This document shows, piece by piece, positions 1 to 8,912 of a stretch of DNA of 64,000 nucleotides (the first letter of the stretch is position 1; every line of letters begins with the position of its first letter). The notes beneath the pieces were generated by a model. It had not been told where the DNA came from. It made no database searches and saw only the letters and a program-made list of their open reading frames with translations. Origin of the DNA: Emcibacter sp. (GTDB taxonomy: Bacteria; Pseudomonadota; Alphaproteobacteria; Sphingomonadales; Emcibacteraceae); NCBI RefSeq assembly GCF_963675455.1, contig NZ_OY776217.1:1660001-1724000 (forward strand). Reading direction: 5' to 3'. The position numbers and the translations under genes are program-made.

Positions 1-452
1 AGATAATCATGATCCTGCAAGCGGTCTTCCATAATCTGCAGGGCCGCATAGCCCTTCTCATGCAGGGCGGGAATATCCGCCCGGCGCGGGCTGTCCGGCG
101 GCAGCATGGTCAGGATGAATTTGGCCACGGCGACAAAGGGTTCGTGGCTGTATTGCTCGAAAAACATCCAGCGCATCACTTCCGCCTGGTCCCATCTGTC
201 GGTCGGGAAAAAGTCTGACCCTTGCGCGAAATAATAGAGAATGGCGTTGGATTCGGCGAGAAAGCGGCCGTCCGGGAACTCCACCACCGGAATGCGGCCA
301 TTGGAATTTATCCGGTTCAGGAACTCCGGCGTGCGGGTTTCGCCGTTGGTCACATCATACTGGATGGTTCTGTAGGGCTCGCCGAGTTGAGCAAGCAGAA
401 GCCGCACCTTGTAGGCATTCCCGGATTCGGTATTGTCGTGGAGGATGTACAT
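1..452 (-). CDS. Glutathione S-transferase family protein (3' end cut off by window edge)
   Basis: This is the N-terminal 150 residues of a GST-like protein read on the minus strand from ATG at 452. It starts MYILHDNTESGNAYKVRLLL and contains a thioredoxin-fold GST_N domain with the cis-Pro signature GRIPVVEFPDG, followed by the SNAILYYFA segment that helps bind glutathione and the start of the helical C-terminal domain. The rest of the gene lies outside the window. It begins 7 bases after the stop of the DUF6151 gene upstream, so the two are probably co-transcribed. The specific substrate cannot be told from the sequence. Confidence 0.85.
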   Translation of the reverse strand, partial: MYILHDNTESGNAYKVRLLLAQLGEPYRTIQYDVTNGETRTPEFLNRINSNGRIPVVEFPDGRFLAESNAILYYFAQGSDFFPTDRWDQAEVMRWMFFEQYSHEPFVAVAKFILTMLPPDSPRRADIPALHEKGYAALQIMEDRLQDHDY

Positions 453-459
453 GGCTCTG

Positions 460-1047
460 TTATCCTTCTTTTCTACCTTGAACCAGTTCCGGTTCCGTTA
501 CCGGTGTGCCGTCCTCATCAAAGAAGGGTGTCGGTTTGCCGAGCCCTTTCAGCTTCCAGACCAGGATGTTCCAGAACAGCTGCACGAGAAGGCTTAGCGG
601 AAAGCCGACAATCTTGCGTCCGGGCGGCAGCGGTTTCGTGGCATATTTTCCCTGCAGGTACCAGCCGACAGGCCCGAGGATCCGCTCCTCATCCGCCGGG
701 ATCTCCATAAAGGCGGTAATCATGCCGGCAAAGGGGAGGGATGCCGACCCTGTATTGGCAATCGGGGTGTTGCAGCACCCCGCGTACCAACGGTAGGGGC
801 CTTTGGGGGTGAGTTTCAGGCAGCGGATATATTCACGGCCCTCGGTGATGGCAATGTGCGCCGGGGCCGTCTGAAAAATATCCGTGCCGCCCCAGGGGTC
901 GAGGACGCTGTCTTCCCGGCCCAGATGCCGGGCAAAGGCCTGACAGTCATCACAATAACAGACAACCCGGGTCCCGCTGTCGGGCGATATTCCCCGCGCT
1001 ATACCCTGTGTTTTTCCGCATTCGCAGCTTAGTGAAATATCGGTCAT
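460..1047 (-). CDS. DUF6151 family protein (GFA/Mss4-like fold)
   Basis: A 195-residue protein with two CxC/CxxC-type zinc-ligand pairs near the N-terminus (CECGK and CYCDDC) and a CCNTP motif in the middle. This layout resembles glutathione-dependent formaldehyde-activating (GFA)/Mss4-like zinc proteins, and the overall pattern fits DUF6151. The ATG at 1047 is preceded by an AAGGAT/GGGGA ribosome-binding region. The gene sits directly upstream of the GST gene with a 7-base gap, which would suit a shared role in thiol or electrophile chemistry; that link is inference. The biochemical function of the family is not established. Confidence 0.75.
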   Translation of the reverse strand: MTDISLSCECGKTQGIARGISPDSGTRVVCYCDDCQAFARHLGREDSVLDPWGGTDIFQTAPAHIAITEGREYIRCLKLTPKGPYRWYAGCCNTPIANTGSASLPFAGMITAFMEIPADEERILGPVGWYLQGKYATKPLPPGRKIVGFPLSLLVQLFWNILVWKLKGLGKPTPFFDEDGTPVTEPELVQGRKEG

Positions 1048-1124
1048 ATCCCCAATCCTTTTGGTGCTGGATTTCGTGTGGGAATTATAGCGCAGTTGGA
1101 GGCGGAATTACAGAAACAGATAGA

Positions 1125-2234
1125 TTACAGATCCAGAACAGGAGCCCGGACATGGTCGACGATTTTTTTCATCACCGTCGGCAGGGCGAACTCATCCAGC
1201 CGGTCGAGCGGCGCCCAGACGCCTTCCTGCAGGTTGATCATTTCCTCAAGCTCGAGGCGGATCACCTTCAGTTCCAGGTGAAAGTGAGTGAAAGTATGGC
1301 TGACCACGCCCGGCATTTCCCGCCAGTTGGCGATGATCGGCACCTGGGGCGGCGGGAAATTATCCCAGCTGTTGCTTGGCACCCAGTCAGTGGAGGGCAC
1401 TTCCATCATGCCGCCGAGCAGGCCTTCCTCGGGCCGCCTTCTGAGCCAGGCATGGCCACCGAATTCTCCCCAGAAGGCAAAGCCGCGCCGGGTTTGCTTG
1501 GCCGCTTTCTTGAGCCGTTTCGGCAGTTCCTCAGAGGTGCCAAGTCCGGCGGAAATACAAAATTCCTCCCACGGGCAGCGGCCGTTGCATTTGAGCGCCC
1601 GGGGCGTGCAGATGGTCGCACCCAGGTCCATCACCGCCTGGGCGTAATCGCCGGGCCGGTGCGACGGAGTCAGGCTTTCGGCAAGTTCCCGGAGTTCCGG
1701 CCGGCTGTCGGGCAGGGGGGTCTGCACATTGAACAGGCGGGACATGACCCGCTCCACATTGCCGTCGACCACGGTGGCCTGTTCATCATGAACAATGGCG
1801 GCAATGGCGGCGGCGGTATAGGGGCCGATGCCGGTCAGCTTGCGCAGTTCTTCGGAGGTTTCGGGAAAAATGCCGCCCAGTTCGTCGCGCACATATTGCG
1901 CACATTTATAGAGGTTTCGGGCCCGGGCGTAATACCCAAGGCCGGCCCATTCCACCAGCACATCATCCAGTTCCGCATTGGCGAGCGCAGTCACGGTCGG
2001 CCATTTGGCGATGAATTTTTCGAAATAGGGTTTGACGGTGGTAACCGTTGTCTGCTGCAGCATGATTTCGCTGAGCCAGACTTCGTAAGGATCGGGTTTC
2101 AGGCCGCCGGCCTTTTCCTCGGGGCCGATCCGCCAGGGCAGGCTGCGGGCGTTGCTGTCATACCAATCCAGCAGGGAATCCGCAAGGTCGTCCCCCTGTT
2201 CCAAAAGCTGGTCTTTTTCCGCAACTGTGCTCAC
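1125..2234 (-). CDS. mutY: A/G-specific adenine DNA glycosylase MutY
   Basis: A 369-residue base-excision repair enzyme that removes adenine mispaired with 8-oxoguanine. The sequence shows the catalytic Glu56 in WLSEIMLQQT, the helix-hairpin-helix LTGIGPYTA (133-141), the catalytic Asp157 in VVDGNV, four cysteines for a [4Fe-4S] cluster (C209, C216, C220, C226) and a C-terminal NUDIX-like domain for 8-oxoG recognition. The cluster spacing is C-X6-C-X3-C-X5-C, one residue longer than the usual X6-X2-X5. Start is a GTG at 2234 with a weak ribosome site. In many alphaproteobacteria mutY lies beside dciA, dsbA and smc; here the neighbourhood is kept but mutY points the other way, with a DUF3667 gene in between. 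Confidence 0.96.
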   Translation of the reverse strand: MSTVAEKDQLLEQGDDLADSLLDWYDSNARSLPWRIGPEEKAGGLKPDPYEVWLSEIMLQQTTVTTVKPYFEKFIAKWPTVTALANAELDDVLVEWAGLGYYARARNLYKCAQYVRDELGGIFPETSEELRKLTGIGPYTAAAIAAIVHDEQATVVDGNVERVMSRLFNVQTPLPDSRPELRELAESLTPSHRPGDYAQAVMDLGATICTPRALKCNGRCPWEEFCISAGLGTSEELPKRLKKAAKQTRRGFAFWGEFGGHAWLRRRPEEGLLGGMMEVPSTDWVPSNSWDNFPPPQVPIIANWREMPGVVSHTFTHFHLELKVIRLELEEMINLQEGVWAPLDRLDEFALPTVMKKIVDHVRAPVLDL

Positions 2235-2335
2235 GCCGCAACTGGTCTCATAATCTTCATCAAAATGTCACTATAAGCAAACCAGGCCGAGAATCCAGCA
2301 AATACGGGCCTTTCTGCGCCTTTTCTACATGTACC

Positions 2336-3382
2336 TCATATGCGTGTCAGGCCATAGCCGATGGCCGGGATGATGCTGCTGAGCAGAAGCATGAAATAAA
2401 CCATGGCGATGAAGCAGGCCTTGAGGACTGTTTTCGTCCAGCCCTGGCCGTAAACCACTTTCATGGCAATCAGCAGATAGACCGGGATATAGAGCAGAAG
2501 CCAGGAAAGCCAGGGCCGGGTGAATGCCGCATATTGGTAAAGCAGCACCATGACGGTGAACAGCAGGAAGACAAAGGCATGGGCATGCAGGGAAAAGACC
2601 AGATGCTCGAAATAATAGCGGCGGTTGAAAATATAGGTGATCTTGAAAATCAGGGCATAGATCGGCAACAGCACGAACATCACTTTGGGCACCCAGTCGG
2701 CCATCAGCTTGTTCATCAGGGTCGGGTCCTCGGAGATCCGGTTCCATCCCTTGATCAGCCGGCTCAGCTGTTCCTTCCAGAAGGCTTCCTTCTCTTTATC
2801 GATACCCAACTCTGCAACGCTGTCCTGCAGTTCCTTCCGGTCCTCCTCGCCGAGCTCGGACAGGGGGTTGACCATGCTGTTTTCCGTGGCCTGATCTGCC
2901 TGTCTGGCCCGTTGGTCGTCACCGGCCTGGTTGTCAAGCACCAGGTTCTCACCGGTCATGGGATCATAATCAATGGCGGCGGTTTCAAACAGCTTGATAT
3001 CGGAGGTCACCAGGGCCAGGAAAAACAGGATACTGATGACAAGATACTGGCGGAAGGGAGGGACAAAACTGGCGCGCCGACCTTTCAGATATTCCCGTGT
3101 GATATATCCGGGCCGAAACATGAGCGGGTGCAGGGTCCGGTAAAAACGGGAATCGAAGGAAAACAGGTCGCCAAGGGCATCTTCCATAAGCATCCAGACA
3201 GGACGCAGGAAATTAACGTCTTTCTGGCCGCAACTGGCGCAATATTTCCCATATAGTCGTGAATTGCAGTTTTCACAGCTGCGAAAGTCATCGTAGCTGG
3301 CGTCTGTTGCAATTTCTCCTGCGATCTTATCTCCTGCAAGGTCACTGTCGGCTGTAATTTCCTTTTGCATTATCCCCTCCAT
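2336..3382 (-). CDS. DUF3667 domain membrane protein
   Basis: A 348-residue protein with an N-terminal zinc-ribbon-like pair CENC...CASCGQ (about residues 36-54) followed by the DUF3667 signature region around FSFDSRFYRTLHPLMFRPGY. Several hydrophobic membrane segments follow: one at about 130-150 and four in the C-terminal half after a charged, glutamate-rich soluble insert. The family is thought to be an inner-membrane protein of unknown function. It lies between mutY and dciA, which are usually closer together in relatives, and on the same strand as mutY (101-base gap). Confidence 0.8.
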   Translation of the reverse strand: MEGIMQKEITADSDLAGDKIAGEIATDASYDDFRSCENCNSRLYGKYCASCGQKDVNFLRPVWMLMEDALGDLFSFDSRFYRTLHPLMFRPGYITREYLKGRRASFVPPFRQYLVISILFFLALVTSDIKLFETAAIDYDPMTGENLVLDNQAGDDQRARQADQATENSMVNPLSELGEEDRKELQDSVAELGIDKEKEAFWKEQLSRLIKGWNRISEDPTLMNKLMADWVPKVMFVLLPIYALIFKITYIFNRRYYFEHLVFSLHAHAFVFLLFTVMVLLYQYAAFTRPWLSWLLLYIPVYLLIAMKVVYGQGWTKTVLKACFIAMVYFMLLLSSIIPAIGYGLTRI

Positions 3383-3477
3383 CAGTTCTGGCGCCAGTCC
3401 CGGCGGCTGATCATATTTTCGACATAACTCACGAATATCTTATTTCTGTTTACCGGGAAGGGCTCTATATTACCCCC

Positions 3478-4050
3478 ATGACTGAGAAGCGACCAGAAAA
3501 AAGCCGACGACGGGGAAGTGGCACCCAATCTATATCGGAACTGGCCCGACAGGTGAGTCGGGGTTCCTTTCGACGTTATGGCTTTGCCCAGTCGGAAATT
3601 GTTGCCCGCTGGCCTGAAATCGTCGGGCCGGTCCTGTCCGGCTGCAGTGTCCCTGAACGTCTCACTTTTCCCCGCTCTGAATCTGCCGGCGGTACACTCT
3701 ATATCCGCATAGAAGGCAGCTTTGCCGTCGAAATGCAGCATCTGGAGGAACTGGTGCTGGAGCGTATCAACGGTTTTTACGGATACCGGGCGGTGGAACG
3801 GCTGGTCTACAGGCACGGTCCGTTGCCGAAACGCCGTGAGCAACAGTCCCGCGCCCCGGTGAAATTGACCGATTCTCAGCAAAAAGAGCTTGATGACCTG
3901 CTGTCTCCGCTTACGGACAGCGGCCTGCAGAAGGCCCTTTACCGGCTCGGGGCAACGGTTCTGGTTCCGGAAAAGCCAGAAAAACCAATGGCGAGGCGTC
4001 GTTTTACCCGTCGGGGGATGGGGGCGGCAGCCCCCGAAAAAGAGCGTTAA
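3478..4050 (+). CDS. dciA: DUF721 / DciA-family replicative helicase loader-like protein
   Basis: A 190-residue basic protein with a DUF721 (DciA) domain at about residues 20-105: an N-terminal helix, then a KH-like segment including VARWPEIVGP and LYIRIEGSFAVEMQ. DciA proteins load the replicative helicase DnaB in bacteria lacking DnaC/DnaI. The C-terminal part (about 105-190) is low-complexity and basic except for a conserved-looking helical piece LDDLLSPLTDSGLQKAL. It is followed by a DsbA-like gene and smc, the gene order typical of alphaproteobacteria. Start ATG at 3478. I am confident in the family; the helicase-loading role is transferred from studied relatives. Confidence 0.85.
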   Translation: MTEKRPEKSRRRGSGTQSISELARQVSRGSFRRYGFAQSEIVARWPEIVGPVLSGCSVPERLTFPRSESAGGTLYIRIEGSFAVEMQHLEELVLERINGFYGYRAVERLVYRHGPLPKRREQQSRAPVKLTDSQQKELDDLLSPLTDSGLQKALYRLGATVLVPEKPEKPMARRRFTRRGMGAAAPEKER

Positions 4051-4117
4051 CGATTCTTTCCTTGATTTGAGGGAAAAATCATTTCTATACTTACATACAA
4101 TATATTGTGGATTGATT

Positions 4118-4810
4118 ATGACAAAACAACTAAATACACTACAAAATGTAATCTCCAGCCTTTTCCTGGGTCTTGTTCTTCTGATGGTGCCGGCCGTGCA
4201 AAAGGCCATGGCGGACGAGGCAACCCCCGTTCTGAATTATGATATTGTCCTTGGTGATGCCGATGCGCCGGTGGAGGTTATCGAATATGCCTCGACCACC
4301 TGTCCCCATTGTGCTCATTTCAGCAATGAGGTCTGGCCCGATCTGGAAAAGAAATATGTCGAAACCGGCAAGGTCCGTTACATATTCCGCCATTTTATGC
4401 TGAATGCTATTGATATGGATGCCTCCATCATCAGCCGTTGCGCTGCCGAGAAGAGGTATTATCCGCTGCTTTCCCTGATCTTCAAAAAGCAGAACAGCTG
4501 GTACCAGCCGAAGAAATACCGTGAACTGGTTGATCAGTATGGCCAGGAAACCGGATTCAAGATGTTTTCCTCCCAGACACGGGATGAAGTAATCAAGGTC
4601 GCCCGTATGGCCGGCGTCAGCCAGGCAGATGCAGACCGCTGTCTTGCCGATACTGCTATCCGCGATTATCTGATCAATTCCTATAAGGAAGGGATCGAAA
4701 AATACGAAGTGAACAGCACCCCGACATTTATCATTAACGGCGTCAAGCACGAGGGGGGTTACAACTTCGAGGATTTTGACAAGGCGATCAGCGACGCATT
4801 GAAAAAGTGA
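4118..4810 (+). CDS. DsbA-family thiol:disulfide oxidoreductase, exported
   Basis: A 230-residue protein with an N-terminal signal peptide (hydrophobic core about residues 11-27, likely cleavage after AMA-D33), a thioredoxin fold with active site C62-P-H-C65, and the cis-Pro loop NSTPTFIING near the C-terminus. It should catalyse disulfide formation or isomerisation in the periplasm. An upstream in-frame extension exists, but the ATG at 4118 gives a proper signal peptide, so I chose it. The gene sits between dciA and smc, its common location in alphaproteobacteria, where it is sometimes labelled a DSBA oxidoreductase or protein-disulfide isomerase. No membrane partner such as DsbB is nearby. 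Confidence 0.9.
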   Translation: MTKQLNTLQNVISSLFLGLVLLMVPAVQKAMADEATPVLNYDIVLGDADAPVEVIEYASTTCPHCAHFSNEVWPDLEKKYVETGKVRYIFRHFMLNAIDMDASIISRCAAEKRYYPLLSLIFKKQNSWYQPKKYRELVDQYGQETGFKMFSSQTRDEVIKVARMAGVSQADADRCLADTAIRDYLINSYKEGIEKYEVNSTPTFIINGVKHEGGYNFEDFDKAISDALKK

Positions 4811-4845
4811 TGCTGACTTAACCGGGGCAGGGAGAAACCCAAAAG

Positions 4846-7800
4846 GTGGATTTTACAAGGCTCAGACTTTCAGGTTTTAAATCCTTTGTTGATCCGACGG
4901 AACTCGTGATCGAAAAGGGCCTGACCGGTGTGGTCGGCCCCAACGGTTGCGGTAAATCCAACCTGCTTGAGGCCCTGCGCTGGGTCATGGGTGAGAATTC
5001 CGCCAAAAGCATGCGCGGCGCCGGCATGGATGACGTGATCTTTGCCGGCACCGATTCCCGGCCTTCGCGAAATCTTGCCGAAGTGACCCTGTCGCTGGAC
5101 AATGCGGACCGGACGGCGCCGTCCGCCTTCAATGATGAACTGCAGCTTGAAATTTCCCGCCGGATCGAGCGGGAAAGCGGCTCCGCCTACCGGCTCAACG
5201 GCAAGGATGTCCGGGCCAAGGACGTGCAGCTTATGTTTGCCGATGCCTCGACGGGTGCCCATTCGCCGTCCCTGGTCAGCCAGGGCCGGATCGGCGCCCT
5301 GATCAATGCCAAACCCAAACAGCGCCGTGCGGTGCTTGAGGAAGCAGCAGGGATCAGCGGTCTCCATTCCCGGCGCAAGGAAGCGGAAAGCAAACTCAGG
5401 TCTGCAGAAAATAACCTGGAACGCCTGGGTGATTTGGAAATCCAGATTCAGGACCAGATTCGCAACCTGAAAAACCAGGCCCGGCAGGCCACACGGTTCA
5501 AAAATGTCAGCCGCGAAATCCGTACCCTGCAGGCGCTGATTCTCTATATGGAATGGCGCGCCATTGACGGCAATATGAATAAGGCCGGGGGGGAAGCGCG
5601 GGAAGTTCTGAAACTTGTCTCTGAAATCAGCACCGAACTCGGCCGGCTGAACAAGGAACAGGCGGTGCTGGCATCCAGACTGCCGGAACTGCGTCAGAAA
5701 GAGGCGGAAATTGCCGCTAAACTGCACCGCATGGTGGTTCAGCGCGACGGACTGGACGGTGAAGAACAGCGCCTGCATGAAACCCAGGAAAAACTGAAGG
5801 CCCAGCTTGAGCATATCGATCAGGATGAAGGTCGCGAAAAATCTGTGATTGGTGATGCGGCAGGCACCATCGAGCGGCTGACCGAGGAGCGCCGCCAGAT
5901 CCGGTCCGATATCGAACACCAGACAGACAATGTCGATCAGCTGTCGGAAGAACTGAAAACCAGGCAGGCCGCCACCCTTGAGGCCGAATGGAAGCTCGAG
6001 GAACTGACCCAGAAACAGGCCCAGCGCAACGCGGAAAAGAATAATCTGCTCAGGGATATAGAAGAGGCGGAAAGCCGTCTCGCCTCCCTCAATGAGCAGA
6101 AGGAAACCATTGAGGAACGGGTCAGTCGTCTGGAAAGCAACAACCTGTTCACCCGGGCCCTGTCCGACGCGGAAAATCGCCTGTCAGAAGCCGAGAAATC
6201 CGTGCAGATCCATCGGGGTAAATCCACCGAGGCAGAGGATGCGCGCCAGGACTGGCAGCAGAAGGAGCAGGAAGCCAGAGCCATCCTGCAGGCCCATGAA
6301 TCGAGACAGGCGAGGCTGCATGCAGAGATAGAAGCCCTGGAGGAACTGCTGGCCTCTTCGTCCGAGGAAGGGGTGGTGACTATCCTTGAAAAAATAACGG
6401 TGACCGAGGGATTTGAAACCGCCCTTGGCGCCGCACTGGATATGGATCTTGAGGCCTCGGAAGATGAACAGGATCAGGTTCATTGGCATAATTTACCGGC
6501 ATTCGAGAGTGCACAGTCGTTACCCGCCGGGGTCGACAGTCTTGCCGGTCATGTGGAAGCCCCGGCGGTCCTTGATCGACGCCTGTCGCAAATCGGTATT
6601 GTTAATTCTGCCGACGAGGCGCAGCGCCTGATGAAAGATCTGAAGCCCGGTCAACGGCTGGTCACCCCTGCCGGCGGTGTCTGGCGCTGGGACGGATTGT
6701 GCCGGTCGCCAGAAGCACCCGGGGTTGCGGCAATCCGTTTATCGCAGAAAAATCGCCTGGAAAAAGTGCGCGAGGATCTGTCCCGCAAGCAGCAGGAAAC
6801 CCATGACGCCCGGAAACAGCTGCATCAGATGCAGGAAAAACTGGAGCAGACCAAACAGACGGCGCGGGAAATCCGTCAGGCCTGGCGCGAGGCCGAGGAA
6901 AAAGCTGCAAGCGCCCGCCGGGAACTGACAGAAGCAGAAAAACAGGCAACCCGCCATCAGTCCGAGGAAAGTGCACTCCGTGACCGGCTCGGTCATATGG
7001 TCGAAGCATTCGATGAGGTTGAGGCTCGCCGTCGTCAGGCAAAACAGGCGCTGGCGGAACTTCCGGAACCGGTCAGCCTGGAAAATGATATCCGTGATAC
7101 CCGCCAGCTGGTGGAGGAAAAACGTCACGCCCTGTCGGAAGCCCGGCTTGCTCATGATACCTTTCTGTCCCGCAGTTCCGCCCGCCATGAACGGCTGGAC
7201 CAGATCGAAACCGAACTGGGGGCCTGGAAAATCAGGGTCAAAGATGTCGAAGAACACCTCAATGCCCTGATCGAGCGGCGGGCCAAGGCGAGAACCGAAC
7301 TTGCTGCGCTGGAGGACCGGCCGGGACAGATTGTCGAGGAACGGCGTAAACTGAACAGCCTGATCGAGGAAGCGGAACAGGAGCGTCAGGCCGCAGCCGT
7401 AACCCTGGCCGAGGCCGAGGAAGCCCTGGCGACCAAGGATCGGGAAATCAGGGAGGTGCAGGCGCGTCTGGCGGAACAGCGTGAGCAGAAAGTCCGTCTG
7501 GAAACCAGCCTTGAGCAGTATGAAAGCCAGAAAGAGGCACTATTACGGAGAATCGACGAGGAATTCGGCTGTCAGCCGGGCGCCCTGCGCGAAAAGGCAG
7601 GGCTCGAGCCGGAACAGCCCTTCCCCGATGCAGACGACTGTCATCGCAAACTGGACCGCCTCAAGGGGGAGCGGGAACGGCTTGGCGCCGTGAACCTGCG
7701 CGCCGAGGAAGAGTTGCAGGAAATTGAGGCGACGCTGACGGCCTCCATCAGTGAGCGCGAGGACCTGGAGCAGGCGATCGGCAAACTGAAGAAGGCCATT

Positions 7801-8325
7801 TCCGACCTGAACCGGGAAGGCCGGGCCCGTATGCTGCGGGCTTTTGATGAAGTCAACGCCCATTTCAGCGAACTTTTCACCACCCTTTTTGGCGGTGGCC
7901 GGGCCCATCTGGAACTGACAGAATCGGACGATCCGCTGGATGCGGGGCTGGAGATCATGGCCAGCCCGCCGGGCAAGAAGATGCAGAACCTGGGTCTACT
8001 TTCCGGCGGCGAACAGGCGCTGACAGCCCTGTCGCTGATTTTTGCGGTCTTTATGACCAACCCGTCGCCGATCTGTGTGCTGGACGAGGTCGATGCGCCG
8101 CTGGATGATGCCAATGTGGAGCGTTTCTGCGACCTTCTGGATGAAATGATTGGCAAAACCTCAACCCGATTCCTGATTGTAACCCATAATGCGGTGACCA
8201 TGTCCCGCATGCACCGGTTGTTCGGGGTGACCATGGCGGAACGCGGCGTGTCCCAGCTTGTTTCTGTTGACCTTGAAAGCGCTGAAAGGATGCGCGATCG
8301 GGTGGCAGATTCTCTGCTGGGCTAG
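4846..8325 (+). CDS. smc: Chromosome segregation/condensin protein SMC
   Basis: A 1159-residue SMC ATPase that organises and segregates the chromosome with ScpA/ScpB. Visible parts in order: Walker A GPNGCGKS (31-38); a Q-loop region; a long coiled coil rich in E/Q/R/K (about 165-500); a hinge around 505-640 (TEGFETALGAALD, GQRLVTPAGGVWRWDG); the returning coiled coil; the signature motif LLSGGEQALTALS; and Walker B CVLDEVDAPLDD with the D-loop. Length is normal. The start is a GTG at 4846 after a GGGGCAGGGAG ribosome-binding region, 35 bases downstream of the dsbA-like gene, suggesting one transcript. The hinge is short and acidic compared with Gram-positive SMC, as is common in alphaproteobacteria. 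Confidence 0.97.
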   Translation: MDFTRLRLSGFKSFVDPTELVIEKGLTGVVGPNGCGKSNLLEALRWVMGENSAKSMRGAGMDDVIFAGTDSRPSRNLAEVTLSLDNADRTAPSAFNDELQLEISRRIERESGSAYRLNGKDVRAKDVQLMFADASTGAHSPSLVSQGRIGALINAKPKQRRAVLEEAAGISGLHSRRKEAESKLRSAENNLERLGDLEIQIQDQIRNLKNQARQATRFKNVSREIRTLQALILYMEWRAIDGNMNKAGGEAREVLKLVSEISTELGRLNKEQAVLASRLPELRQKEAEIAAKLHRMVVQRDGLDGEEQRLHETQEKLKAQLEHIDQDEGREKSVIGDAAGTIERLTEERRQIRSDIEHQTDNVDQLSEELKTRQAATLEAEWKLEELTQKQAQRNAEKNNLLRDIEEAESRLASLNEQKETIEERVSRLESNNLFTRALSDAENRLSEAEKSVQIHRGKSTEAEDARQDWQQKEQEARAILQAHESRQARLHAEIEALEELLASSSEEGVVTILEKITVTEGFETALGAALDMDLEASEDEQDQVHWHNLPAFESAQSLPAGVDSLAGHVEAPAVLDRRLSQIGIVNSADEAQRLMKDLKPGQRLVTPAGGVWRWDGLCRSPEAPGVAAIRLSQKNRLEKVREDLSRKQQETHDARKQLHQMQEKLEQTKQTAREIRQAWREAEEKAASARRELTEAEKQATRHQSEESALRDRLGHMVEAFDEVEARRRQAKQALAELPEPVSLENDIRDTRQLVEEKRHALSEARLAHDTFLSRSSARHERLDQIETELGAWKIRVKDVEEHLNALIERRAKARTELAALEDRPGQIVEERRKLNSLIEEAEQERQAAAVTLAEAEEALATKDREIREVQARLAEQREQKVRLETSLEQYESQKEALLRRIDEEFGCQPGALREKAGLEPEQPFPDADDCHRKLDRLKGERERLGAVNLRAEEELQEIEATLTASISEREDLEQAIGKLKKAISDLNREGRARMLRAFDEVNAHFSELFTTLFGGGRAHLELTESDDPLDAGLEIMASPPGKKMQNLGLLSGGEQALTALSLIFAVFMTNPSPICVLDEVDAPLDDANVERFCDLLDEMIGKTSTRFLIVTHNAVTMSRMHRLFGVTMAERGVSQLVSVDLESAERMRDRVADSLLG

Positions 8326-8434
8326 AATATTTTTTTCCGCCGAAACAGCACTTAAAAATAGTGATTCGGAAAATCCTTTTACTTCAAAGAGTTGGACTCT
8401 TTTATCTGGGGTGAAAATGTCCGCTTTTTGTAAC

Positions 8435-8463
8435 TTGACAGGTCAGGGGTCAGAAACTATGTT
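8435..8463 (+). promoter_or_regulatory. Candidate sigma-70 promoter of the atp (F0) operon
   Basis: TTGACA (8435-8440), a 17-base spacer and TATGTT (8458-8463) form a near-consensus housekeeping promoter. It lies 66 bases before the atpI start, in the 203-base gap after smc. This is the only strong promoter-like pair seen in the gap and fits high constitutive expression of the F0 genes. Confidence 0.65.
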
Positions 8464-8528
8464 GCTGTCAATTTTATGGGTGCGGACGGATGCCAGTCAT
8501 CCGTTCTGTTTTGAGGAGGGGTTGCCTC

Positions 8529-8879
8529 GTGTCTGACGATGAACAGCAGTCAGAGAACCGGCATCAATCTCTGGATGACTTCAGCGCCCGCTTGCAGGCG
8601 GCCCGCAAGGCTCAGGAAGTGAAAGAGTCTGACGGCCCCGCAAAAGCAAACGCTTATGGTTCGGCGGTACGGCTTGTGTCAGAGCTGGTTGCCGGGCTGG
8701 TAATGGGACTGCTGCTCGGCCTGTTTCTGGATAACTGGTTGGGTACGGGTCCCTGGCTTTTGATTGTATTTTTATTCCTTGGCGTTGGTGCCGGGATTAT
8801 GAATGTGCTCAGGGCGGCCAGAAAAATGCAGATAGATATGCAGAAGGGCGCCGGGCATGAAAGTGAAAAAACTGATTAA
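8529..8879 (+). CDS. atpI: ATP synthase accessory protein AtpI (AtpR/ATPase_gene1 type)
   Basis: A 116-residue protein with a charged N-terminal tail and two transmembrane segments (about 40-62 and 68-90, including GLVMGLLLGLFLDNWLG). This is the usual form of alphaproteobacterial AtpI, a small membrane protein thought to help assembly of the c-ring or supply Mg2+. I place the start at the GTG at 8529, because a strong AGGAGG box lies at 8513-8518 about ten bases before it; an upstream ATG at 8490 lacks this. It is the first gene of the F0 operon and is followed after 33 bases by atpB. Confidence 0.88.
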   Translation: MSDDEQQSENRHQSLDDFSARLQAARKAQEVKESDGPAKANAYGSAVRLVSELVAGLVMGLLLGLFLDNWLGTGPWLLIVFLFLGVGAGIMNVLRAARKMQIDMQKGAGHESEKTD

Positions 8880-8912
8880 CCTGATAATCAGCTTGTGAAG
8901 AGGAAGTAAAAA

